Shown: positions 25,517 to 34,492, counted from the first letter of the stretch. The stretch: DNA of 64,000 nucleotides from Bacillus sp. OV166 (GCF_900177675.1 NZ_FXWM01000001.1:3419001-3483000); one strand, 5' to 3'. The notes: generated by a model from the sequence alone, not told the origin. Numbers and translations are program-made.

Positions 25517-26545
25517 TTATAAAAGCGCTACAACAGCCCTTAGTTGTACGACAATTTCTCGCCAATCTGCCCCCAAATCAAGAGTCTTCACACTAAACCG
25601 ATTCCCGCCAATTGAATAATCGTTATCTGGAGTGATATCTTCATCAGTTTTTGCATATAAAAGGGCTCCGCTGACATTTCCGCTCCCATTTCGATCCTTG
25701 TTTTTTACATAAGTAAAAATCTGATACAAGTTAGCAGAAATAATCGATTTGCTATTAAACAAAGAGTGTGTTTGCATGGTACGCCCATAATATTTGGCAT
25801 CAATAATCAGTGTTTTAGCCCCATGGGTAAGTGTGATATCTGTTTTCATGGTCGGTAGAAAATCGGTGATATCATCGTCCACATTCCAGTCAATGTAGGA
25901 AGCACTGACAGAATAATGAGGATACTCTTTTTTGTAATAACCAAGTAAGAATTTCTCATACAAGCGATGCATTAATTGGTCATCCAAAAACTCATTCATT
26001 TTATATTCACCGGTTTCAGTCGTCATTAAAAGACCTTTGATGACTAACTGGCAGATATTAATGAGTAGTTTGTAGGTAGCATTATTACGGTGATAGATTA
26101 ATGCGTTCCAGTTGATTGCGAATGGATTAAGAGTTTCTATATTCCTAAAATACAAGGTAAGCTTTTGCAATCCCTTACGATTGGCAACTCTAACATCGCC
26201 GGATTTAATAAGTAGTTCCATGGTTGTCTTTACTATTTGATTTAAAGGTGTATTTTCCGAAAATTGATCGTAATGGCAAACCATCCGCCGTGTCATCAAC
26301 GTGTTTTGACGAATAGAGCTTGTTATATCTATTTTGCCTTTTAAGTTACCTGTGGCTTCAGTGTAAACGAGATAATCCTTATGTAAACCTCGTTTCAATT
26401 GGTTTGAAACACCGCGTATAAGAATGGCTGCCATCAAATCATGAAGGTTTTCAAATTCTTCTGATTGAATATTTTTGAAGCTGGCTTCGTTCAGTGACTG
26501 ATAGGCATAAGCCAGCATATAGTAAATATTTTTTATCTTAATCAT
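25517..26545 (-). CDS. mcrC: McrC-family nuclease subunit of a McrBC restriction system
   Basis: A 342-residue protein. The frame is open to 26599, but ATG 26545 gives MIKIKNIYYMLAYAYQSLNE, a normal McrC start, and overlaps the mcrB stop codon by eight bases, which implies translational coupling. The C-terminal PD-(D/E)xK nuclease core is visible as TDITLTHGAKTLIIDAKYYGR (Asp, then Asp-x-Lys), followed by NLYQIFTYV. McrC cuts DNA when recruited to the McrB GTPase hexamer bound at modified sites. The pair would restrict incoming DNA carrying modified bases. Confidence 0.9.
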   Translation of the reverse strand: MIKIKNIYYMLAYAYQSLNEASFKNIQSEEFENLHDLMAAILIRGVSNQLKRGLHKDYLVYTEATGNLKGKIDITSSIRQNTLMTRRMVCHYDQFSENTPLNQIVKTTMELLIKSGDVRVANRKGLQKLTLYFRNIETLNPFAINWNALIYHRNNATYKLLINICQLVIKGLLMTTETGEYKMNEFLDDQLMHRLYEKFLLGYYKKEYPHYSVSASYIDWNVDDDITDFLPTMKTDITLTHGAKTLIIDAKYYGRTMQTHSLFNSKSIISANLYQIFTYVKNKDRNGSGNVSGALLYAKTDEDITPDNDYSIGGNRFSVKTLDLGADWREIVVQLRAVVALL

Positions 26546-29033
26546 GAATAGCAACGCGCAGCTTGCTGCTCCAGTGCTCAATCTTGGATGGCTCGTCAAA
26601 CCAGTATTCTTTAATCAAAGGGATCAATTCATATTCAATCACATCTGATATCCATCCATCATCAACGTATTCATTAGTGGAAAAATAACTGTGCCCAATC
26701 TGAAAGCCACTTCCAAGGGAAGCATCTTCCAAGATATCCAGATTTAGTTTCACTACCGTATCAATTAACCGGTCAAACTTCTCACTCGCAATGTTTCCTT
26801 GATATTCTTTGAAACCATCACTGCTGAATGCCGGGTCAAATTCATAAAAGGCAAACCGGCGGCGAAGGGCATAATCAATCATCGCTAAACTGCGGTCAGC
26901 TGTGTTCATCATTCCAATAATATGAACATTTTCTGGTACGGAAAATTGTTCATCTGAATAAAGCAAACGGACATCCTTACCACGTTTGTCATGTTCGATT
27001 AGCATTAATAATTCCCCAAATATCTTACTTAAGTTTCCCCGGTTGATCTCATCAATGATAAAAAAGTAGGGCCGTTCATCTGGCTCAGCATCTTTACAGA
27101 ACTTATAAAAAGGGCCTTTAGATAAGGAAAAGCCTTTTTCGGTAGGGCGGTAACCCATGATAAAATCTTCATAGCTGTAACTTTGATGAAATTGTATCAT
27201 CATAACACGACTGGTATCTTTTTCACCCATAATCGAGTAGGCCAAGCGTTCTGCAGCAAAGGTCTTTCCAACACCGGGGGCACCTAACAAAATAAGATTC
27301 TTCTTTTTAAGAAGAATCTTCTTAAGGGTGTGATACTTATCTTCGTTCATATACACTTCAGATAAGAAGTTTTCTGCCGTATAGCTTTCATAGTGTACTG
27401 GGTCATCTTCTGGAACTTCCGTATCTGTCTCTGAAATAAACATATCTTCTAGTTTCTTATAATAATCCGTATAGGGTGTAATATCCGTGAGAGTTTTTAA
27501 AACAATTTGTCCCTCGTGATCCCATTCACCTCTATGCGTCCACCGAACATTACGTATATGCTTAAATTCATTTCTTGAGTCATCAAAAATATAGTCAGAA
27601 GTGACTATACCCCGGCCAATGATTTTCTTAAGCCCCTTTTTCACAATGATAACATCATCAATTTTCAGTTCATTCGCAAATTGCCATGTGAGGTGTCCTG
27701 CATTCATATAGGAATATTCTTCACCATATATCTCTTTCATTTTAGTCTTCATTGAATCCTTTGTAGGGTATTGTTTTAAGTCACCTAGTTTGTCCCATCC
27801 AATTCCCATGATTCCTTTATCATAGAATTCCTCCCATTTGCTGGAGCCTTCCCCTGGGGCATAGATCCAATACCGTTTTTTTTCTTTTTGTACCGCTGGA
27901 GTTGGGGTGGGAGATGAAGGTACCTTTTTATAAGAGCCTGTTATTATACTTTCGATGACTTCATATTCTTTCTTGCTGACACGAAAATTAGTTGCACCTG
28001 GATAGGTTAGTATCTCCATACGTTTTGTCCGTTCATCAGCAAGTAAAGTAGTTCTTTCTACAATAGAGTCAATTAGCTTTCTTTGTATATCAATATCAAC
28101 ACCTAAATAGGGCTCTTTGTTTAGATCCTCGGAACGGTTATACGGATCGTTTCGTTCGGGCTGTTTAATCTCTGGATCACAAAGAATGGTACCAGAAGCG
28201 ACGATGCCGCCTTGAGGTCCTGATAGCCAGATGTACACTTTGTCTCCTTTTTTAATTTGTTTAGGATTTTGATTGACAGCCCAAGTAATGGTATCAAGAT
28301 CATGAACAGCACCAATAACATCATAAAATTTAGGGTTTCCCTGGAATACCCAGCAGGACGGTTCTTCTAATTCCTTTAGAAATCTTGAGTATAATACCAA
28401 TCCATTAGAATACGCTTTATTGCCAGCAGCTAAGTCCACTTCATGAAAATTAGGTGCAGAAGTAATGGTTTTGTATACCTCTTCAAATCCAGCAACTGAT
28501 GTTATATGGAATAAATCAGTTTCTGGTAAATCATCAATGTTTAATTTAGCTGTAGCATTTTTAAGTGAATTGGTATAAGCAGTAATGGTATTAGATTTAT
28601 ACGGTTCTCCGTTTGATTTTTTCTGTCGCCGCATCCAATTTTGGAAAGCCGTTTTTAAATATGTATTGCTTGCAGTTTTGCCACTCCAGTCTATTGCTAG
28701 ATTAGGATGCCTTTCATCTAAAAAAGCCTTGAAATGCTTCATAGAATGCAAATACCCACTAGCTCGCTCTTTGGCACGATGGGATTGGTTGTGCGATTTA
28801 AGATAATCCCGGATTTTGTCTTCAGCTATGTTTAATGATGCCTCATCTAAAAAGCTCGACCAAAAATCTATCCCTACATTATTATTATATGCGAAGAATG
28901 CGTCAGAATAGTGGACGGCAATGGTGTTATCACTCCAATCTGGATGATTTTCTGCTAAATATGTACGGAACTCCTTCCTTAGGGTCTCTGCTTCTTGATT
29001 TGAAATTGTTTTTCCCAATTTTTTCACCTGCAT
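26538..29033 (-). CDS. mcrB: McrB-type AAA+ GTPase with SAM-like N-terminus and two EVE-like base-reading domains
   Basis: An 831-residue protein, longer than classical McrB (about 460). Residues 10-220 look like two tandem integrase-type SAM-like helical domains (YLAENHPDWSDNTIAVHYSD, then HSMKHFKAFLDERHP and SNTITAYTNSLKNA). Residues 228-350 form an EVE/PUA-like domain (CWVFQGNPKFYDVIGAVHD, KKGDKVYIWLSGPQGGIVASG). Residues 386-535 form a second EVE-like domain (RYWIYAPGEGSSKWEEFY, GIMGIGWDKLGDLKQY). The GTPase has Walker A GAPGVGKT near 585, FFIIDEINRGNLSKIFGELL and the McrB signature MNTADRSLAMIDYALRRRF near 710. EVE domains read modified bases. The start is ATG 29033 or TTG 29018, the latter better spaced from AGGTGA. 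Confidence 0.9.
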   Translation of the reverse strand: MQVKKLGKTISNQEAETLRKEFRTYLAENHPDWSDNTIAVHYSDAFFAYNNNVGIDFWSSFLDEASLNIAEDKIRDYLKSHNQSHRAKERASGYLHSMKHFKAFLDERHPNLAIDWSGKTASNTYLKTAFQNWMRRQKKSNGEPYKSNTITAYTNSLKNATAKLNIDDLPETDLFHITSVAGFEEVYKTITSAPNFHEVDLAAGNKAYSNGLVLYSRFLKELEEPSCWVFQGNPKFYDVIGAVHDLDTITWAVNQNPKQIKKGDKVYIWLSGPQGGIVASGTILCDPEIKQPERNDPYNRSEDLNKEPYLGVDIDIQRKLIDSIVERTTLLADERTKRMEILTYPGATNFRVSKKEYEVIESIITGSYKKVPSSPTPTPAVQKEKKRYWIYAPGEGSSKWEEFYDKGIMGIGWDKLGDLKQYPTKDSMKTKMKEIYGEEYSYMNAGHLTWQFANELKIDDVIIVKKGLKKIIGRGIVTSDYIFDDSRNEFKHIRNVRWTHRGEWDHEGQIVLKTLTDITPYTDYYKKLEDMFISETDTEVPEDDPVHYESYTAENFLSEVYMNEDKYHTLKKILLKKKNLILLGAPGVGKTFAAERLAYSIMGEKDTSRVMMIQFHQSYSYEDFIMGYRPTEKGFSLSKGPFYKFCKDAEPDERPYFFIIDEINRGNLSKIFGELLMLIEHDKRGKDVRLLYSDEQFSVPENVHIIGMMNTADRSLAMIDYALRRRFAFYEFDPAFSSDGFKEYQGNIASEKFDRLIDTVVKLNLDILEDASLGSGFQIGHSYFSTNEYVDDGWISDVIEYELIPLIKEYWFDEPSKIEHWSSKLRVAIHD

Positions 29034-29371
29034 TTATCATATATTTTCACAAAAATGCTACCATTCCCAGACTAAATATAAGGAAGTTATTACAATTTTA
29101 TCAAATTATTTCTTGTATAACAGCTTACTTTATTCTTCTGCCATTCCGTTATTGCTTTATTTTTTTAAAACGAAACAGGAATATTCACCCAATAAATCGA
29201 ATTTAATTATAGTTCTATCGGTCTGTAAGTAAAAGTAACTTTTACAGGGTGATAGGGAAGTGTTAGAAAGGATTTTATCGACCGTTTAGAGGATTCAGAG
29301 GGCCTGGATTATGGTCTTAAAGCCCCCACAATTAAAAGGAAGCTGTTTTAAAAAAAATCGGGGTGTTGGCA
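29034..29371. other. Divergent promoter region between mcrB and the UDG gene
   Basis: A 338-bp AT-rich gap serving both divergent genes. A perfect 17-bp palindrome GTAAAAGTAACTTTTAC lies at 29229-29245, flanked by CTGTAA and AGGG, and could be an operator. A plus-strand frame near 28835-29206 is antisense to mcrB and not supported. The segment 29270-29340 has short protein-like bits (e.g. IDRLED in a broken frame) but no gene I can support. Confidence 0.4.
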
Positions 29372-30019
29372 ATGGGACACAATAAGAAATTAAAGCTTAA
29401 TTTACTGTTAGAGAAGATAGAAAAAAAAGAATGCCCAAATTGTCCTAGAATGAATCGGTGTAATCCAGTGTTTTCAATGACTGAAGCAGATATCAAAAAG
29501 AAAATTATGTTTATTGCTGAAGCACCTGGGAGGTTTGGAGCAGAGATAAGCAGGATTCCGATGAGCGGTGATCAGTCTGGTGATAATTTTGAAAAATTGA
29601 TAGTTTCAATTGGTTTAACCAGAGACGATTTTTTTATTACTAACGCAGTATTATGCTTGCCTTTAGATACTGAGGGGAATAATGATACTCCTAAAGATGG
29701 AGAAATTAAGAACTGTTCCAATTTTTTAAGCGAACAGATTGAACTTATTAAACCGGAAATTATTATTACATTAGGGTCTAGTGCATTAAAAGCATTAAGT
29801 AAAATAAGAAATCATACGTTAAAATTAAGCAAGGACGCAGGAACAATTCATCTTTGGAATGGATTTTTCCTAATGCCACTATATCATACTAGCCCTAAAG
29901 TGATGAATATACACAGAAACATGGATCAACAACTTAAAGATTATCAAATTTTGAAAGAATGGTTAGAATTCAATATTTTTAAATCGTCCGCTACAAATAC
30001 GAATAGGGCAAATATTTAG
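29372..30019 (+). CDS. Uracil-DNA glycosylase superfamily protein, family 4-like (Fe-S)
   Basis: A 215-residue protein. ATG 29372 is seven bases after GGGGTG; the GTG 29363 and TTG 29366 just upstream sit on that site. The four cluster cysteines of family 4 UDGs are recognisable: CPNC near the N-terminus and LCLPLDT...KNC in the middle. Motif A reads IAEAPGRFGAE (family: GEAPG) and motif B reads YHTSPKVMN (family: HPS). Family 4 enzymes excise uracil from DNA. Altered residues in both motifs and divergent placement from mcrBC, inside the same repeat-bracketed block, make a defence-related specificity conceivable; this is inference. Confidence 0.8.
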   Translation: MGHNKKLKLNLLLEKIEKKECPNCPRMNRCNPVFSMTEADIKKKIMFIAEAPGRFGAEISRIPMSGDQSGDNFEKLIVSIGLTRDDFFITNAVLCLPLDTEGNNDTPKDGEIKNCSNFLSEQIELIKPEIIITLGSSALKALSKIRNHTLKLSKDAGTIHLWNGFFLMPLYHTSPKVMNIHRNMDQQLKDYQILKEWLEFNIFKSSATNTNRANI

Positions 30020-30080
30020 TTAGATACCATAATAATAGAAAGGTTTATACAAAAAATAATAAGTTGGGCGGACTAAGAAG

Positions 30081-30200
30081 ATGAGTACTTTAATTGCTAA
30101 TAAAAAGAGGATCAAAGAGGTCCAAGAAAATATCGACCTTAGCATAAAAAAAGTATGGATGATACAAATAATAAAAAAGATTTTCGATTGTTTACAATAA
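30081..30200 (+). CDS. Small ORF of 39 codons, junction-spanning, doubtful
   Basis: MSTLIANKKRIKEVQENIDL and then SIKKVWMIQIIKKIFDCLQ. It is a basic/hydrophobic peptide with a weak AAGAAG before the ATG. Its last ten codons are read out of frame from the border repeat that begins at 30173, so whatever this gene was, its 3' end was replaced by the repeat. Confidence 0.3.
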   Translation: MSTLIANKKRIKEVQENIDLSIKKVWMIQIIKKIFDCLQ

Positions 30201-30348
30201 GGCACAATAGTACCCAATTTACGAATTCGAAATGATTGGGTGTCAGGCACTTCTTTAAACTTTTAATAAAATCTCTTCACAGCGGTCTCCTTAGATAGGA
30301 ACCGTCTTTTGCTTACCGGACATGCAGCTGCATGTCCGTTCTTTTTTA
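30173..30348 (+). repeat. Right border repeat of the McrBC/UDG island
   Basis: A copy of 24968-25071 (30173-30280) is joined directly to a copy of 25294-25346 (30298-30348). About 200 bp carrying the toxin gene are absent between the two parts. The copy still contains the end of the YtkA-like gene (SIVYNKAQ and stop) with no gene body in front of it. A perfect terminator stem ACCGGACATGCA / TGCATGTCCGT followed by TCTTTTTTA lies at 30315-30347. Confidence 0.85.
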
Positions 30349-30456
30349 TGAATTTGATTAATCGATAATAATATATTAAATATAGATAAAAATTTATTGA
30401 TATTCAATAAATTTTATCTTATAATCAATTTTAAGAAAATATAGTGAGGTGCTTTT

Positions 30457-30618
30457 ATGATACGAGCATATAAACTTTTAAGCTATATTCACAAGAACCA
30501 AGCATTCTCTGAATGGTCTGTTAAAGCTCTGAAGAATATCAATTTTTGTTTTTCCATTATTCCAATCAATCCAATTCATAAAAGGGGAATTACTTATGAA
30601 TTTACCTATACAACATGA
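30457..30618 (+). CDS. Hypothetical small protein, 53 residues
   Basis: ATG 30457 lies six bases after GTGAGGTG. It reads MIRAYKLLSYIHKNQAFSEW and continues to TYEFTYTT. The 3' end overlaps the DUF817 start by 23 bp in another frame, so it could be a leader or the remnant of a longer gene. I do not recognise the family. Confidence 0.35.
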   Translation: MIRAYKLLSYIHKNQAFSEWSVKALKNINFCFSIIPINPIHKRGITYEFTYTT

Positions 30619-31423
30619 TTCTCAGAGGAAACCTTTGAAGGCACAATTCATCGCAGCTCTAAAACAGCTCGTTCGTTTTGGTGGGGAGCAGGCTCTATCA
30701 TGTTTGTTTCCTGTTGTTATTTTTGCCTCTTTGGCTATTACACAAATCCTTCCACTTCCCCTCCTGCCACGGTATGACTGGCTGCTCATCATCTCCCTTC
30801 TGATGCAGTGGTGGATGGTCCGTTCTGGGCTTGAAACAAGGGATGAGCTAAAAGTAATCACACTGTTTCACCTGATTGGACTCGCTCTTGAACTTTTCAA
30901 GACACATATGGGCTCCTGGTCTTATCCAGAGGAAGGATATTTCAAAATTTTTGGAGTGCCTTTGTATAGCGGATTCATGTATGCAAGTGTGGCGAGTTAT
31001 CTTTGCCAGGCGTGGAGGAGGCTTAAGGTTAAACTGATTAAGTGGCCGCCATTTTCCGTAGTTGTATCTCTTGCAGCTGCTATTTATTTGAATTTTTTCA
31101 CTCACCATTATTGGTTTGATGTTCGTTGGTGGTTATTTGGACTTGTCATAATCGTCTTTTGGAAATCATGGGTCACATACGAGGTTGTTGGAACTCGTTA
31201 CCGTATGCCACTCGCACTTTCTTTTGTGCTGATCGGATTTTTTATATGGATAGCCGAAAATATCGCAACGTTTTTTGGAGCATGGAAATATCCAAACCAA
31301 ACCGATCCATGGGGCCTCGTTGATTTAGGAAAGGTGAGTTCATGGGTCTTATTAGTGATCGTCAGCTTTCTTATATTAGCGACGTTAAAGCAGGTTAAGG
31401 GGACAAATCCCACTAAAAAATAA
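30596..31423 (+). CDS. DUF817 family membrane protein
   Basis: A 275-residue protein after AAAAGGGGAATTACTT. It has about eight hydrophobic segments with the family strings RFGGEQALSCLFPVVIFASL, MVRSGLETRDELKVI, HMGSWSYPEEGYFKIFGVPL and SWVLLVIVSFLIL. The conserved acidic and aromatic residues in loops fit DUF817, an integral membrane family of unknown function found in many Bacillus. A GGGACGG-type terminator follows. Confidence 0.85.
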   Translation: MNLPIQHDSQRKPLKAQFIAALKQLVRFGGEQALSCLFPVVIFASLAITQILPLPLLPRYDWLLIISLLMQWWMVRSGLETRDELKVITLFHLIGLALELFKTHMGSWSYPEEGYFKIFGVPLYSGFMYASVASYLCQAWRRLKVKLIKWPPFSVVVSLAAAIYLNFFTHHYWFDVRWWLFGLVIIVFWKSWVTYEVVGTRYRMPLALSFVLIGFFIWIAENIATFFGAWKYPNQTDPWGLVDLGKVSSWVLLVIVSFLILATLKQVKGTNPTKK

Positions 31424-31672
31424 TATTCAGATAATTTTAATTAACGACTGCCTTTTAATATTAATGTGAATATTCGGATTACTATTGATGTAAATATTCT
31501 GGTTGTTGTTATCGTTCATGTTAATGTTAAAAGCCAAAATAAAAACCCACTAGAAATCAGGATCTGCCCTGATTTGCTTTGTTTACTGTCTTCATTGCTT
31601 GTAAAATATCCTTTTCATGTCCGGCTTGATCTTACAGTAAAGGAGATAATTAAATTGGATTTTACTATAAAG

Positions 31673-31712
31673 CAAGGGGACGGAGCATGAGAACCGTCCC
31701 TTGATTCATTTT
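31673..31712 (+). terminator. Terminator after the DUF817 gene
   Basis: Arms AAGGGGACGG / CCGTCCCTT (one bulge) are followed by GATTCATTTTT. This GGGACGG/CCGTCCC motif is a common Bacillus intergenic repeat. The 250 bp before it (31424-31672) contain a 74-codon plus frame (31466) of repetitive Asn/Val codons with no ribosome binding site, which I do not accept as a gene. Confidence 0.7.
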
Positions 31713-31864
31713 TCATTACAAAAAGGCGAAAATTGAAATCGTTTCCATATAATTTAATTGTTTACCCCTGAGCAAGTCTCAGGTTATAATAAAATTTATT
31801 ATTTTGGATATCGAAATAAATGCAACGAGCAAAAAATACTTCTTTTATTGAAAGGCGATGGAAA

Positions 31865-33106
31865 TTGAATAAACCTAGTGGAAAAAAACGAATACAGCTT
31901 GCCATACTTCTTGGATCACTTGGATTGTTAGGACCCTTTACAATCGATACGTATTTACCGTCTTTTCCAACGATTGTAAAAGATTTTCATACGACGGCTT
32001 CACTTGTACAAATTAGTTTAACCTCTTGTTTATTAGGCCTGGGATTGGGGCAATTGATCATTGGACCTTTGAGTGATGTGAAAGGCCGCCGACAACCCTT
32101 GCTCATCTTTATTACCTTGTACCTACTTGCTTCAATAACATGCGCGTTGGCGCCGAATATCTATTTCCTTATCATTGCTCGTTTGGTCCAGGGCTTTGCT
32201 GCTGCCGGCGGACTTGTGATCTCTAGAGCGATTGTTCGAGACCTCTTTAGTGGGAGGGAACTGACCAAGTTCTTTACGATGATGGTGTTAGTGGGGAACC
32301 TTGGGCCGATCGTTGCACCGATTGCTGGAGGGGGGATTCTTGCTTTTACCAATTGGCATGGGGTTTTTATTGCATTGGCTTGTATAGGTGCGGTGCTGCT
32401 CTTCACGGTTGCTTTTAAATTAGAAGAAACGCTGCCAACAGAAAACCGTGTTCCAAGCAATTTACCACAAATCATGAACAACTTTCGTTCTTTATTCAGA
32501 GATCGAACGTTCATGGGGTATGCACTGACTCAAGGATTTACTGTTGCAGGAATCTTTGCCTATGTATCTGGGATTCCGTTTGTCTATCAGAATATTTACG
32601 AAGTCACACCACAGCAATTTAGTTTATTATTCGGGACCAATGGATTAGCTTTAATTATTGGAAGTCAGTTGGTCGGTCGATTTGCAGACACTATTTCGGA
32701 GCGGACTTTCTTAAAAATAGGTTTAGCCATCGCTAATATAGCGGGTGCCGGTTTACTCATTGCTCTACTATTAAACGCACCACTTCTCGCAGTTGCGATT
32801 CCGATTTTCTTTTTTGTATCTTCCATCAGTATTATTGGAACCACGTCCTTTACTTTAGCGATTGAAAACCAAGGACATATTGCGGGTAGTGCCTCTGCCT
32901 TATTAGGTTTATTGCCATTTGTTCTTGGGTCATTAACGGCTCCACTTGTGGGAGTAGCTGGGGCGTATTCAGGCGTTCCTATGGGCGTCATCATCTTTTG
33001 CTCCAGTTTACTGGCTTTCCTATCCTATTTTGTGTTGGTACGAAAAGCTTCACTGCGGATACCACTATCCAATGAACAGTGCTCAGTAAAGAAACCCAGT
33101 ATCTAA
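31865..33106 (+). CDS. Bcr/CflA family multidrug efflux MFS transporter
   Basis: A 413-residue protein with 12 predicted TM segments. The frame opens at ATG 31820, but GAAAGG before TTG 31865 gives a normal N-terminus (NKPSGKKRIQLAILLGSLGL). Family motifs include GPFTIDTYLPSFPTI in TM1, the motif A loop GPLSDVKGRRQPLLI, and ARLVQGFAAAGGLVISRAIVRDLF, characteristic of Bcr/CflA drug-proton antiporters (bicyclomycin, chloramphenicol and similar). The substrate is unknown. It ends in a terminator that is part of the 77-bp direct repeat. Confidence 0.88.
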   Translation: MNKPSGKKRIQLAILLGSLGLLGPFTIDTYLPSFPTIVKDFHTTASLVQISLTSCLLGLGLGQLIIGPLSDVKGRRQPLLIFITLYLLASITCALAPNIYFLIIARLVQGFAAAGGLVISRAIVRDLFSGRELTKFFTMMVLVGNLGPIVAPIAGGGILAFTNWHGVFIALACIGAVLLFTVAFKLEETLPTENRVPSNLPQIMNNFRSLFRDRTFMGYALTQGFTVAGIFAYVSGIPFVYQNIYEVTPQQFSLLFGTNGLALIIGSQLVGRFADTISERTFLKIGLAIANIAGAGLLIALLLNAPLLAVAIPIFFFVSSISIIGTTSFTLAIENQGHIAGSASALLGLLPFVLGSLTAPLVGVAGAYSGVPMGVIIFCSSLLAFLSYFVLVRKASLRIPLSNEQCSVKKPSI

Positions 33107-33180
33107 AAATATAAATTAAAAGGAGAACTCATTTCGTTAACCAGCGAATGTGTTCTCCTTTATTTATCTACTATTAATCT
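33104..33180 (+). repeat. 77-bp direct repeat, copy 1 (contains a terminator)
   Basis: Identical to 34363-34439 except one base (T for A in the stem). It contains the hairpin AAAGGAGAAC.CATT / AATG.GTTCTCCTTT at 33118-33162. Copy 1 directly follows the efflux gene; copy 2 follows the MDR reductase gene. Confidence 0.9.
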
Positions 33181-33310
33181 AAAGTTAAACGTACGGATGG
33201 ATCTTCGCAGCTTGAGGGCGCAGGTTAGTAAAAGATAAATCCAGGATTCGCATTATTTTAAAAATTGTAGAGGCTTATAGTAAAATGATAGGAGAGGAGT
33301 GTGATAACAA

Positions 33311-34306
33311 ATGAAAGCACAGGTGATTAAAAGATTTGGAGATCCATCTGTTTTCGAGATTGCTGAGGTTCCTAACCCTGAAGCAATTCCTGGGCATGTT
33401 GTTATTCAAGTAAAAGCAACAAGTGTAAATCCGATTGATACAAAGATTCGCGGCGGAGCGGTACCAGCAGTTGCACCAGAGTTTCCGGCGGTGTTACACG
33501 GCGATGTAGCAGGAGTTGTTGTAGAGGTCGGAGAAGGAATAACAGAGTTTAAGGTCGGTGATGAAGTCTTTGGTTGCGCAGGTGGTTTTAAAGGAACAGA
33601 CGGTGCCCTTGCTGAATATATGCTTGCGGATGTGCAGCTTCTAGCTCCTAAACCAAAAAATGTTACGATGGCACAAGCAGCGGCGCTTCCTCTAGTAACA
33701 ATTACTGCATGGGAGTCACTTTATAATCGTGCAAATGTTCAAAACGGACAAACGGTCCTTGTTCATGCAGCCACAGGCGGAGTAGGTCATGTGGCAATTC
33801 AACTAGCAAAGCTAGCCGGTGCCAAAGTGTTCACAACGGCTTCATCTGTGGAAAAGTTAAGCATAGGAAGGCGTTTGGGTGCAGATGTGTCCATTAATTA
33901 TAGGGAACAATCAGTGGAGGAGTACGTAAAGGAACATACAGATGGAAAAGGGTTTGACATTGTGTTTGATACTGTTGGTGGCGAAAATCTCGATCGATCG
34001 TTCCAAGCTGCTGCCACATACGGAACAGTATTAGCAATCGCGGCCCGCTCAACGCATGATTTGTCTCTTCTTCATGCCAAGGCACTAACCTTACATATTA
34101 CCTTCATGCTTTTAAAAGTAATTAATAAAGAGAAAAGGCAGGAATACGGGAAGATTTTGAGAGAGGTAACGAAGCTTGTAGAGGAAGGGAAACTCATGCC
34201 TTTAGTCGATGAAAGAGTTTTTAATTTTGATGAAGTAAAGGAAGCACATACTTTACTGGAATCTAAAAAGGCAATTGGAAAGGTCGTAATTACAAATGAA
34301 TGGTAA
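33311..34306 (+). CDS. Zn-independent alcohol dehydrogenase/quinone oxidoreductase (MDR) family protein
   Basis: A 331-residue protein after AGGAGAGGAGTGTGATAACAA. It opens MKAQVIKRFGDPSVFEIAEV (GroES-like domain), with NPIDTKIRGG and HGDVAGVVVEVGEGI, then the NADPH Rossmann motif LVHAATGGVGHVAIQLAKLAGA. It lacks the structural zinc cysteines, as expected for NADPH:quinone reductase-type MDR enzymes that reduce quinones or enones. It stands alone between the two copies of a 77-bp repeat. Confidence 0.88.
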   Translation: MKAQVIKRFGDPSVFEIAEVPNPEAIPGHVVIQVKATSVNPIDTKIRGGAVPAVAPEFPAVLHGDVAGVVVEVGEGITEFKVGDEVFGCAGGFKGTDGALAEYMLADVQLLAPKPKNVTMAQAAALPLVTITAWESLYNRANVQNGQTVLVHAATGGVGHVAIQLAKLAGAKVFTTASSVEKLSIGRRLGADVSINYREQSVEEYVKEHTDGKGFDIVFDTVGGENLDRSFQAAATYGTVLAIAARSTHDLSLLHAKALTLHITFMLLKVINKEKRQEYGKILREVTKLVEEGKLMPLVDERVFNFDEVKEAHTLLESKKAIGKVVITNEW

Positions 34307-34362
34307 GTAGTGGGGAAAATTCTAATTAACATATACTAGTATTACTAAAGAAGCCAAGTTTT

Positions 34363-34439
34363 TAAAAATATAAATTAAAAGGAGAACACATTTCGTTAAC
34401 CAGCGAATGTGTTCTCCTTTATTTATCTACTATTAATCT
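34363..34439 (+). repeat. 77-bp direct repeat, copy 2 (contains a terminator)
   Basis: Same sequence as 33104-33180 with one mismatch; it acts as terminator for the MDR gene. Similarity fades on both sides within about 15 bp. Confidence 0.9.
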
Positions 34440-34492
34440 TAATAAGAACATATAGTTTAGGATTTTTCCTTTCAATATATTTTTATTTAAGG

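Noticed and set aside
31466..31690. 74-codon plus-strand frame between DUF817 and the efflux gene
   Set aside because: Low-complexity beginning, no ribosome site, and its end runs into the terminator stem.
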